Program-made: the position numbers and the translations under genes
Shown here: positions 34,016 to 41,733 of the stretch, one piece after another
How the letters are laid out: each line of letters opens with the position of its first letter
Position numbering within the stretch: the stretch's first letter is position 1
Origin: Bacteroidaceae bacterium
GTDB lineage: Bacteria; Bacteroidota; Bacteroidia; Bacteroidales; Bacteroidaceae
Length of the DNA stretch: 64,000 nt
NCBI GenBank assembly: GCA_024398515.1
Contig: JAKSIZ010000002.1
Location: 1 to 64,000, forward strand
Reading direction: 5' to 3'
Notes under the pieces: generated by a model
Databases searched by the model: none
What the model was told of the DNA's origin: nothing
The model's input: only the letters and a program-made list of their open reading frames with translations

Positions 34016-36454
34016 TTACTCTTTATACTTAAAATCAGTTTCCTTTACATAAATCGAATAAGAATCTATTGCTCCTGGAACGTCAGATTCCATGCGAGGA
34101 AGATATTCCAACGCTGAAAGAGTGTGAACTTTTCCGAGGTCTATGACTATGAAATGCGGGAACTTCACGCCCTTCTGCGTTGCCCAATAGGTTGATTCCT
34201 GAAGGTCGTAAATCTTGTCGGCAGAGTGGTTGCCGCTCTGTATGTCCTCGCTATCAGCATAACGTATCTTCCAAGGTTCGCGACTCAGACGCTCTCCATT
34301 CTCGTCTTTCAGGTAAAGTTCCGCAATACAAGCCAATTCCTCATCCATGAGTCCGATGGCACTGAGGCATACAAAACGCCCACGTACAGGCTTGGAGAAG
34401 TTGACTGTTTGCCATCCGTTCTGCTTTTTGAAACTTCCTTTTGCTATAGGAGTCTCGCCTTTGAGGTTGAGTGTTTCGCCTGCTTTTCGATGGATTGGCG
34501 GTTCTTCGTGCTGCAACTTGTCGATGATAGGCTTTGAAAGTCCGGCTATTATCTGCTCTTTAGGTCCTGCAATATCGAGGATAATAATCTCGTTCTTGCC
34601 CTTCTTCAGCCAGCATCCAGGACAGTAAAGCGTCTGCTGCGGACCAATATTCCAGAAACGACCGAGTGCATGACCGTTCACATAGACCATTCCTTTGCCC
34701 CAAGAACTGAGGTCGAAGAACGTGTCGCCCACCTTATTAATATTAAAGAACGCACGATAATAACCGCGACCAAACACAAGGTCTTCGCTCGCTTTGCAAT
34801 ATCGCATGCTACGACCAATGCGAATGGCATTGATGCCTGACAACAGTTTTTCCTTGTCCTGCTCTTTCGACAATGCTTTTACTGCCTCGTCGTAACTTTC
34901 TACAATAGGAATGCTTCGCCACTGTTGAGGCTTCCACGTCAGCTCTGTACCGTCAAATCCATCGAGGTGATTGCCTCCGGTGTTTGCCGTTATCACTGGT
35001 GAACCGATTATTCCCTTGAAGTCTTTTATGGCACGACCGAAGTTTATGCGCCCCATTGCCTCGACAAGTATCTGCAGTTCCTGACCTTTCTGAATAGGCG
35101 GAAGCATGATTTCCTTGTCGCCCATGCGACGATCGAGAGTGCCAACAAACGCCCCGTCAATGAACACTTGAGCATAGTCGTGCGCTTCAAGCCGCAGTGT
35201 GCTTTGGTATGGAATCTCTGGCAGACGCGTCTCATAAAGCATCGAGCCCCAACCAAATCCTATTTCTTCAAAGGTCTTTGGTGCGCTTTGTCCCTTGCCG
35301 TTGTTTGCTGCAAGCGCAAAGTTGAAGCCATTATAAATAGGAGCGAACTCGTTGACTTCGAACTTTGGTATAGAGATTATCGGTTTTGCAGATGGTGGAG
35401 TAGGGAGTTTCTTGTCGGAGAAACCTTGCAACATTGTGCGAAGTTCCCAGTATTTGTCCGTTGCCTGACCATATTCATTTATCGGAGCATCGTAGTCATA
35501 CGAGGTGACATCGGGAGCAAACCCTGGTGAATTAGCACCAGCCCAATGGCCGAAGCTCGTGCCTCCGTGAGTCATATAGAGTGAAAACGAAATGTTCTTT
35601 TCAAGCATCTCACGCAGTCCTGCGACCATGTCCTTGGCAGAACGCGTCTCATGTTTACCTCCCCACTTGTCGAACCATCCGCTCCAGAACTCGCTACACA
35701 TCAATGGCGAGTCGGGGCGCAACTGCTTCAGACGTCGGAACTGCTCGTCGATGTTTGCGCCTGTGCCAAAGTTCATAGTCCATATCATGTCGTCGAGTCC
35801 GTTCTTTTCGAAGTTGCTGCTCCAGTCGCATTGGAAAAGAGTAGTCTTTTCGCCAAAGTTCTTGCGCACAATATCGCGTATGGCACTGACGTAAGCTTTG
35901 TCCTCACCGTATGATCCGTATTCATTTTCAACCTGAACCATGATGATAGGTCCGCCGTTCTGTATGGTCAGTGGTGCGAGTTGCTCAGCCACTTTCTGCT
36001 CAAACTTCTCCACGCGTTCCATGAAGTATGGGTCTTGCTCGCGTAGTTTTATATCCTTTTTCCTCAGCAACCACCAAGGAAGTCCGCCCATTTCCCATTC
36101 AGCACAAACGTATGGACCTGGTCGCACGATGACGTACATGCCATTCTTTTGTGCCGTGCGGCAGAACTCGGCAATGTCGTTGTTGCCGCTGAAGTCGAAC
36201 AATCCTTCCTGTTGTTCGTGAATGTTCCAAAAGATGTAAATGCAGACGGTGTTCATTCCGAGTGCCTTGCACATCTTTATTCTGTGATCCCAATACTCGC
36301 GAGGAATGCGTGGATAATGAATTTCGGCTGCCTTTACCACAAATGGTTTACCATCAAGAAGGAATGAACCTTTGCCAGCCTCAAAACTTCCGCCCTTAGC
36401 CATTGCCACACCACATACAACAGCGAGGCACAAAAAAATAATAATCCGTTTCAT
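34016..36454 (-). CDS. Secreted beta-galactosidase, GH35, with C-terminal discoidin-like module
   Basis: An 812-residue exported glycosidase. The start at 36454 directly precedes the signal peptide MKRIIIFLCLAVVCGVAMAK; the frame is open 44 codons further upstream but those have no signal character. The GH35 barrel is clear from AAEIHYPRIPREYW near residue 45, GLPWWLL near 125, the acid/base E178 in VQVENEYGSYG and the nucleophile E255 in MCSEFWSGWFD. Middle beta-domains (residues about 400-620) are typical. Residues about 650-812 form a discoidin/F5-8-type sandwich (YWATQKGVKFPHFIVIDLGKV). It would remove beta-galactose from pectin side chains such as galactan or arabinogalactan. A TATCTTTG -7 box is at 36477-36484 (minus). 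Confidence 0.93.
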   Translation of the reverse strand: MKRIIIFLCLAVVCGVAMAKGGSFEAGKGSFLLDGKPFVVKAAEIHYPRIPREYWDHRIKMCKALGMNTVCIYIFWNIHEQQEGLFDFSGNNDIAEFCRTAQKNGMYVIVRPGPYVCAEWEMGGLPWWLLRKKDIKLREQDPYFMERVEKFEQKVAEQLAPLTIQNGGPIIMVQVENEYGSYGEDKAYVSAIRDIVRKNFGEKTTLFQCDWSSNFEKNGLDDMIWTMNFGTGANIDEQFRRLKQLRPDSPLMCSEFWSGWFDKWGGKHETRSAKDMVAGLREMLEKNISFSLYMTHGGTSFGHWAGANSPGFAPDVTSYDYDAPINEYGQATDKYWELRTMLQGFSDKKLPTPPSAKPIISIPKFEVNEFAPIYNGFNFALAANNGKGQSAPKTFEEIGFGWGSMLYETRLPEIPYQSTLRLEAHDYAQVFIDGAFVGTLDRRMGDKEIMLPPIQKGQELQILVEAMGRINFGRAIKDFKGIIGSPVITANTGGNHLDGFDGTELTWKPQQWRSIPIVESYDEAVKALSKEQDKEKLLSGINAIRIGRSMRYCKASEDLVFGRGYYRAFFNINKVGDTFFDLSSWGKGMVYVNGHALGRFWNIGPQQTLYCPGCWLKKGKNEIIILDIAGPKEQIIAGLSKPIIDKLQHEEPPIHRKAGETLNLKGETPIAKGSFKKQNGWQTVNFSKPVRGRFVCLSAIGLMDEELACIAELYLKDENGERLSREPWKIRYADSEDIQSGNHSADKIYDLQESTYWATQKGVKFPHFIVIDLGKVHTLSALEYLPRMESDVPGAIDSYSIYVKETDFKYKE

Positions 36455-36593
36455 AAGTAAATAAATTTTAGATTTGCAAAGATAGTGAAATAATTTGAAA
36501 GTACGTGTAGTTTCGCAGTTTTTATTGATGTTTTCGATATTTAACATCGGAACAAACATTAGAAACCTTGTACAAAAACAATCCATATCACCG

Positions 36594-36601
36594 TACCTTT
36601 G
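36594..36601 (+). promoter_or_regulatory. Probable -7 box of the ferritin promoter
   Basis: TACCTTTG matches TAnnTTTG, 59 bp before the ATG. A CTTG lies 23 bp upstream, a weak -33 match. Confidence 0.4.
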
Positions 36602-36660
36602 CAGTCATAAAGTTCGCTTTATATAAATAGGTATATTTTTTAATTTAAAGGTATTTGTAA

Positions 36661-37170
36661 ATGGAAAACAGAATTGTAGAAGCAATGAACAGGCAGATCA
36701 ACGCCGAACTGTGGTCGGCATACATGTATCTGTCAATGAGTCTCGACGCAGAGTCGAAAGGAATGAAGGGCGTAGCAAACTGGATGTTTGTGCAGTGGCT
36801 TGAAGAACAAGACCATGCAAGAATACTTCAGCTGTTTATGCTCAGTGTTGACGCAAAGGTGGAACTAATGCCAATCGATGGTGTACCGACGTCTTGGGAG
36901 AGTGTTCTCGAAATGTTTCGTGGCACACTCTTGCATGAAATAGAGGTTTCGTCAATGATTCATCAGCTGATGAGGATGGCAGTTTCCGTAAGTGACTATG
37001 CCACGGTAAGCCGTCTGCAATGGTTCATAGATGAACAGGTGGAAGAGGAAAACTCGGCACGCGACATTGTCAACATGCTTGAAATGGTAGAAGGTGACTC
37101 TACTGGATTGTTCAAGATTGATTGTATGTTGTACAAACGGAAGTATGAAAAGGCAGCTCCACTGCTGTAA
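36661..37170 (+). CDS. ftnA: Bacterial non-heme ferritin
   Basis: A 169-residue iron-storage protein, the usual length for FtnA. The four-helix bundle shows the ferroxidase ligands in INAELWSAYMYL (E17-region), the WLEEQDHA helix (E50/H53-region) and EQVEEENSA (Q/E in the last helix). Twenty-four subunits normally form a shell that oxidises Fe(II) and stores Fe(III). It is a single-gene unit with its own promoter and terminator. The convergent LysR gene is not its obvious regulator, and no Fur or OxyR site was recognised. Confidence 0.96.
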   Translation: MENRIVEAMNRQINAELWSAYMYLSMSLDAESKGMKGVANWMFVQWLEEQDHARILQLFMLSVDAKVELMPIDGVPTSWESVLEMFRGTLLHEIEVSSMIHQLMRMAVSVSDYATVSRLQWFIDEQVEEENSARDIVNMLEMVEGDSTGLFKIDCMLYKRKYEKAAPLL

Positions 37171-37199
37171 TCTCTCGCCAAACGATTGCTCATAATACC

Positions 37200-37227
37200 A
37201 AGCCCCTCGATGATGAGGGGCTTTTTT
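37200..37227 (+). terminator. Rho-independent terminator after ferritin
   Basis: AAGCCCCTC and GAGGGGCTT form a GC-rich stem with the short loop GATGAT, followed by TTTTTT. Because the stem is near-symmetrical it may also serve the convergent LysR gene. Confidence 0.92.
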
Positions 37228-37231
37228 GGTG

Positions 37232-38128
37232 TTAATTCATTAGCATCACGACTGGTGACTGTCGCAGCATTCTTACAAATTCCTTTACGGAATGTTTCAT
37301 GTATTCGTCTTTCAACACGTGTACACAGCCTATTAACTCGTTGTCCTCTATGTCCAAAGGCACTGCCACGAGGTCTGAGTTCTTTGCCACTGCAAGCGAC
37401 GAAAGTATTGTCACCAACGACGAACCTTGCTCTACAAGGTCGCAAAGGAAGTTTGCATCGTTCAACTCTATGCGCACTCGCAGCTTTATCTCAGGGTGTC
37501 GCTGCAGTTCGCGGTCAATCCATCTTCTTCCCTGTACGCCTTTTGCTGGCAGGGCAATAGGGTATTTCTCAAGTTCCTTGAGCGAAAGTATCTTTCTTTC
37601 TGCCAGTTCATGACGTTTGGGAAGTACGGCACAGAGCGATGTGGAGAATAGTTTGTACGACTCGAACTCCTCGTATGGCTCTTCTTTTTTATAAGCCAGA
37701 GCGAAGTCAATCTCCTTCTTCCGCAGCATATTTATCAGGTTGTCGGTGTAGCCATAATGCACATTCAGCTTTATTCCTTTATATGTATATAGGAACTCCT
37801 TCATGGTGTACCACAGTATATGACTGAACGAATGTGTCACGCCGATGTTCAGTGTGCCTGTCATCAGGTTCTTCACGTTGGCAACCTCAAGCACACAGTT
37901 GTCTGCTTCGTGCAAACATTTCAGTGCCATTGGCAACAGGCGTTCGCCGCATTCGGTCAGTACAACCTTATGTGAAGTGCGCTGAAGCAGGTTACATTGA
38001 AGTTCATCCTCAAGTTGTTTTATCTGTTGGCTGAGGGTGCTTTGCGAAATATACAACTGCCGCGAAGCTTCGCTGAAGCTCAGGAGTTGTGCTGTCTTAA
38101 CGAAATACTTAAGTTGTCGGAGTTCCAT
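37232..38128 (-). CDS. LysR-family transcriptional regulator
   Basis: A 298-residue DNA-binding regulator. The N-terminal winged helix-turn-helix is MELRQLKYFVKTAQLLSFSE with ASRQLYISQSTLSQQIKQLE. Residues about 90-298 form the periplasmic-binding-like effector domain (GTLNIGVTHSFSHILW, IDFALAYKKEEP). The length is typical. A consensus promoter is present at 38157-38187 (minus). It is convergent with ferritin and divergent from nothing obvious within 350 bp, so its target genes and effector cannot be assigned. Confidence 0.93.
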   Translation of the reverse strand: MELRQLKYFVKTAQLLSFSEASRQLYISQSTLSQQIKQLEDELQCNLLQRTSHKVVLTECGERLLPMALKCLHEADNCVLEVANVKNLMTGTLNIGVTHSFSHILWYTMKEFLYTYKGIKLNVHYGYTDNLINMLRKKEIDFALAYKKEEPYEEFESYKLFSTSLCAVLPKRHELAERKILSLKELEKYPIALPAKGVQGRRWIDRELQRHPEIKLRVRIELNDANFLCDLVEQGSSLVTILSSLAVAKNSDLVAVPLDIEDNELIGCVHVLKDEYMKHSVKEFVRMLRQSPVVMLMN

Positions 38129-38156
38129 AATGTCATATTTTTATCTTATCCGACTG

Positions 38157-38187
38157 CAAAGGTATATATAAAATCTCAATAAACAAA
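38157..38187 (-). promoter_or_regulatory. Bacteroidota-type promoter for the LysR gene
   Basis: On the minus strand, TTTG (complement of 38184-38187) is followed after 19 bp by TACCTTTG (complement of 38157-38164), giving a leader of about 20-25 nt. Confidence 0.65.
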
Positions 38188-38314
38188 ATACTTTGCTATC
38201 GATATTTCCGATACAAACTATCTGTCTATTCCCATTTGGTTTTTTAGGCTATAAGGTCATTAGTCTGTATTACTCATGCAGAATTTTACTTGAGATTGTG
38301 AGCCGTCAATGTTA

Positions 38315-38475
38315 GTCTATCTTGATGCGAACGGAAGGGTGTTGTCGAATGAACGAAATACTCGGAGTAAAACTGCTACAGTTTTCGATCGAAAACTGTA
38401 ACAGTTTCCATGTGAAAACTGCTACAGTTTTTTTGAAGGCACTTGGCTCGTCGCAAGCAACGCGACCAAACAACA
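38315..38475 (-). repeat. Triad palindrome element, AAAACTG type (gap 38129-38487)
   Basis: Palindromes start at 38369, 38392 and 38415, exactly 23 bp apart. The first and third are AAAACTGCTACAGTTTT and the middle is AAAACTGTAACAGTTTC. The first spacer is CGATCG, the same as in the 52980 element, and the second is CATGTG. The flanks (GAACGGAAGGGTG on the left, GGCTCGTCG on the right) match the other copies. Nothing else was found in this 359-bp gap besides the LysR promoter. Confidence 0.88.
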
Positions 38476-38487
38476 ATATATATTTAC

Positions 38488-39792
38488 TCAATCAATTTTT
38501 ATTTTCATCAAGTTAAGACGCTTGCCGTTTGTGAAGTGACCTGACTGATAAAACATGTATTTCCCATCGGGCGAAAAGAAAGGCTGCGCATGGTCGGGCG
38601 TCATCTTTGCATCGCTTGCCATCTGGTATCTATGCCCTGTAGCAACATCTATGAGCCAGACGTTGCCGGCAAACGTGTCGCCTGCTGCCCATTTGTTGTC
38701 GCGACTTGCATTGCAATGCCAGAAACCACGACCAGTAAGTTGTGTCTTTGCGTCTATACCCAACTCTGTTTGACCGATAACGTCAATGTCGTCGGTGCGC
38801 AGGTTGATGCGGAAGATGCCACTTGCCTGCTTGCGAAGTCGGCTCTGGAATCCCAGCACATTGAAGTAAACGTAATCCTCCGAGGCAAAAGTCTCGTGTG
38901 TCACCCAATCAAGAGGAGTCTCATTATAGAGTGGTTTGAGTACTGTTCCGTCGGCTGTACAGTACCACATGCGTTGGTTTGCATCGCCTCCAGTCTCGTT
39001 GCAGAACACTATTTCCTCTGGGCGGAAGCGGCTGCATTGTATGTGACCTGTCCTGAAAAGCACATTGGCGACCATTGAAACCTCTCCTGTGTTGAGGTTC
39101 ATCTTTCTTATACCACTCAGAACTGGTTGAATCTTTATCGGTTGATTGTCCTTCGGCTTGAATGCAAGTGCTTTCATTTCTTCCTTTTCCTCGTCGGTGC
39201 CGTCACGTTCAACGGTGATATATGCCCACTGGTCGTCGCAACTTACGCAGAAATTATTCGGCCGTCCCATCGATTCAGGGAAAGAACCGATGTATGTCTC
39301 GTACTTCTTCGATGCCTTAACCTTGCCGGCTTTTGCATCGGTGAAGAAACGATCGAGGTCCATCACGTACATCTTCCATCCACCATCCTTGTCGCGTTTG
39401 TTGTAGAAAAGTTTGTTTGAACGGTTGCCAAGGTATATGTTTGAGATGCTTGAGTCGTCGGTGGCTTGTATTATCTTGCCGCTTTCGAGTTCGATGAAGT
39501 AGTAGAACGTCGGTTTATAGCGATGTTTTCCATCCTTTGAAACAATCTCGTCGGCATTGCTTCTCGACGAAGAACGGAACACGATATACCTACCATCGGC
39601 AGTAAACATCGGGTCGGTCTGATATAGGAAACGGTCGTTCCTTGTTGTATCAGTGAGCACTGTAACCGTCTTGCCAGTACCCTGGTCAATATAATTGAAC
39701 GATTCAGAAGGGTTGAACACTCCGAACTGTGCTGATGCTGTAAGGCAAACAGCCGAAAATAGAATTAGTAAAGGTTTGCGTAAATGTTTCAT
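38488..39792 (-). CDS. Oligogalacturonate lyase, PL22 family, with signal peptide
   Basis: A 434-residue beta-propeller lyase. The signal peptide ends CLTASAQ. The PL22 blocks are GHIQCSRFRPEEIVFCNETGG, split here as GHIQCSRFRPEE, then DWVTHETF, GFWHCNASRD and DHAQPFFSPDGKYMFYQSG, which carry the metal-binding His/Gln residues of this family. PL22 enzymes convert short unsaturated oligogalacturonides to monomers. The family is often cytoplasmic; here a clear signal points to the periplasm or surface. It complements the PL10, PL1 and GH28 enzymes at 0-9 kb. A TATCTTTG -7 box lies at 39816-39823 (minus) with an ATTG at -33 spacing. Confidence 0.9.
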   Translation of the reverse strand: MKHLRKPLLILFSAVCLTASAQFGVFNPSESFNYIDQGTGKTVTVLTDTTRNDRFLYQTDPMFTADGRYIVFRSSSRSNADEIVSKDGKHRYKPTFYYFIELESGKIIQATDDSSISNIYLGNRSNKLFYNKRDKDGGWKMYVMDLDRFFTDAKAGKVKASKKYETYIGSFPESMGRPNNFCVSCDDQWAYITVERDGTDEEKEEMKALAFKPKDNQPIKIQPVLSGIRKMNLNTGEVSMVANVLFRTGHIQCSRFRPEEIVFCNETGGDANQRMWYCTADGTVLKPLYNETPLDWVTHETFASEDYVYFNVLGFQSRLRKQASGIFRINLRTDDIDVIGQTELGIDAKTQLTGRGFWHCNASRDNKWAAGDTFAGNVWLIDVATGHRYQMASDAKMTPDHAQPFFSPDGKYMFYQSGHFTNGKRLNLMKIKID

Positions 39793-39849
39793 AATTTATT
39801 TTGTTTTTAGCATTGCAAAGATAATGAAAAGATATAACTAAACAATACA

Positions 39850-40965
39850 TTATTTACAAATTCCGCTTTTTTCCATAAGAAAAAGATATTCGTTATATCT
39901 CCCATTAGAGTTAATCCATTCGTTTGTCCATCTCATGTTGCTCATTACATTCTTTTTGTAATTTATTTCTTGTGCAGCTATTACTTTGCCATTGGATTTT
40001 AGAATATCATAAAGTTCTTCTTTCGTAACACGCCCACCAGATCCGTATGATAAAAGAATGTAGTGAGAATTAGTCTGTTCTATCAACTCCTTTATGGCTT
40101 GCATTGCGATAGAATTACCTTCGTCATTTTTTTTGAAATCTTCAAAGACTGAAGGACATGCAGCATCGCGTGTGTCTTCTCGTCTGTTTGCCTTTCCAAA
40201 TACAGCAGGCTTGTCGTTAAGGATAATTGTTTTCCAGATATGATAATAAGCAGCATATCTGACTCTGCTTGGTGGCATCTTTTCATTGTTTGAACCATAC
40301 GGCGGATCCAAATAGACCAGGTCGTGGTAATCATGAACAGCGTCAAACACATCTCCTCTGATAACCTTATTGTTGGTAGTAATTACAGGACGTTTTGGGA
40401 GTTTAAGGCAGATGTCATTATATGAACGAGGCGACCAACCAGATAAATAGGCAGCATAGTGTCCCAATGTATTATCTACTGCATCCATTGCAAGTATAAG
40501 ACTTGTCAACAGCACGCATTTATCCTCCCAAGGCAGGTTATATTCCTCTATCCTGTCTCTTATAGCGTCAAGGCGCATGGTGTTTTTAAGTTGGAAAGGC
40601 ATTTTCCCATCCTCATCTTCGCCTCCATAATGCTCGGAAAACCATCCCTTATATCCAGGTAGGGAGTTTAGTTCGTCAAGGTATGGCAGATAATAAGAAT
40701 CCGCTTGTTTTGACAATAGATAGCATGTGGCGAAAACCTGTGACCATACAGAAATATCATTGGCAGTTGTATTATAGCCTATCTGTGCAAATAATTGTGC
40801 AACACGGGTAGTCCCACTAAAAGCATCAAGTGCAGACTCCACATTAAGTCTTCTCACCATATCAACGATATAAGGCAAAATTCTCAATTTGGAGCCAGTA
40901 TATTTTATACCTTCAGTTTCTGGAACAGAAGAAACATTTCCGCATAAGTCTGATTGGGCACACAT
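39850..40965 (-). CDS. Orphan D12-class N6-adenine DNA methyltransferase
   Basis: A 371-residue DNA methyltransferase. KYTGSKLRILPYI near residue 20 and DAFSGTTRVAQLF near 45 form the AdoMet-binding motifs, and LVYLDPPYGSN near 220 holds the catalytic DPPY. The order (AdoMet motif before DPPY) and the MRLDAIRDRIEEY region fit the D12/Dam-like alpha class. No restriction enzyme or specificity subunit is adjacent, so it is probably an orphan regulator or a remnant of a restriction-modification system. A TATCTTTG -7 box is at 41014-41021 (minus). Confidence 0.9.
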   Translation of the reverse strand: MCAQSDLCGNVSSVPETEGIKYTGSKLRILPYIVDMVRRLNVESALDAFSGTTRVAQLFAQIGYNTTANDISVWSQVFATCYLLSKQADSYYLPYLDELNSLPGYKGWFSEHYGGEDEDGKMPFQLKNTMRLDAIRDRIEEYNLPWEDKCVLLTSLILAMDAVDNTLGHYAAYLSGWSPRSYNDICLKLPKRPVITTNNKVIRGDVFDAVHDYHDLVYLDPPYGSNNEKMPPSRVRYAAYYHIWKTIILNDKPAVFGKANRREDTRDAACPSVFEDFKKNDEGNSIAMQAIKELIEQTNSHYILLSYGSGGRVTKEELYDILKSNGKVIAAQEINYKKNVMSNMRWTNEWINSNGRYNEYLFLMEKSGICK

Positions 40966-41120
40966 AATACGTTCTGTTTTTTATAGGCTTTTGCTCTTGT
41001 CTTAGATTGTGTGCAAAGATAATAAATTTTAATTCAAAAAGCAGCAAGTCATAGAAACTTTTTACATAATTCTTGGATTGTCCTATTAAACAACCCAAAT
41101 CGTGCGCTTAATTCGGGCGA

Positions 41121-41178
41121 ATTATATAGACAATTTGCTAAAATTATATAGACAATCTGCTAAATTTAAATAGTCATC
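41121..41178 (+). repeat. 22-bp direct repeats upstream of the adhesin promoter
   Basis: ATTATATAGACAATTTGCTA at 41121 recurs as ATTATATAGACAATCTGCTA at 41143, and a degenerate third copy (ATTTAAATAGTCATC) starts at 41164. The period is about 22 bp, two helical turns, so a DNA-binding protein could sit on one face. The block ends about 80 bp before the -33 element at 41258. The rest of 40966-41257 shows only the methyltransferase promoter. Confidence 0.6.
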
Positions 41179-41257
41179 TTTTTGCATTCATTTAGATAAC
41201 TCATAGCTTCAACGGAAATATGTCTAAGAATGGGAAAGAAAAAAATATCTCTAAACA

Positions 41258-41289
41258 TTTGGCGGAAAGAAAAATAATTATTACTTTTG
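41258..41289 (+). promoter_or_regulatory. Bacteroidota-type promoter for the adhesin transcript
   Basis: TTTG at 41258-41261 is followed after 20 bp by TACTTTTG at 41282-41289. Transcription would begin near 41296, about 430 nt before the adhesin ATG. Confidence 0.65.
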
Positions 41290-41295
41290 CATCCT

Positions 41296-41727
41296 GACAG
41301 TGAGTCCGCCGAAAGGGAGGGCTTGATGTCAAACGACATATTGGAAAAACAACGCACCGCCTACGGGTTAGGCAAAGCGTTTGAGAGGACGTTACAAACG
41401 TTATCTTCTGGTTTCTCAGATCTCGCAAATTTGGAACTATGTCAGAAGGAGCGCAATGGACGGCCACTTTGGGGTAGTTATACCTATTACCTTTTTATTG
41501 TTGTATATATAATAAGGTGTTCTATAACTTATCTCGGCGTGGGCTTGCTGTTGCTTACTTTGACATAGAGGCAATGCGAGAGCCTGAGACCAGGGTAAGC
41601 GGAAAGTTTAGAACCCACGTCTTTCATATCCATATACATATAATGAATGTGTAATATTCCACGCTAAGGGTTCTGGCGCGGAAATGTGTTTGTATATGAT
41701 ATCTAATAAATAATTTATTAATTTTTT
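41296..41727 (+). ncRNA. Long, possibly structured 5' leader of the adhesin gene
   Basis: The roughly 430-nt leader is more GC-rich than nearby spacers and contains several self-complementary pairs. GCCTACGGGTTAGGC (about 41361) forms a compact hairpin. GGCT-TTGC (41542-41553) pairs with GCAA-AGCC around 41571-41584. CGTGGG (41538-41543) can pair with CCCACG (41614-41619), while AGAACCC (41610-41616) can instead pair with GGGTTCT (41668-41674), so these two helices exclude each other. This could be a regulatory leader. An alternative is an 80-codon frame (41326-41568, MSNDILEKQRTAYGLGK...) with a GGGAGG ribosome-site-like block and a hydrophobic C-terminus. No known RNA family was recognised. 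Confidence 0.35.
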
Positions 41728-41733
41728 ATGCTT

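Noticed and set aside
38369..38431. CRISPR-like array
   Set aside because: The repeats are only 17 bp, themselves palindromic, with 6-nt spacers and just three units; no cas genes are present.
41296..41727. Group II intron, RNase P RNA, tmRNA or SRP RNA
   Set aside because: The diagnostic core motifs of these RNAs were not found in the leader.
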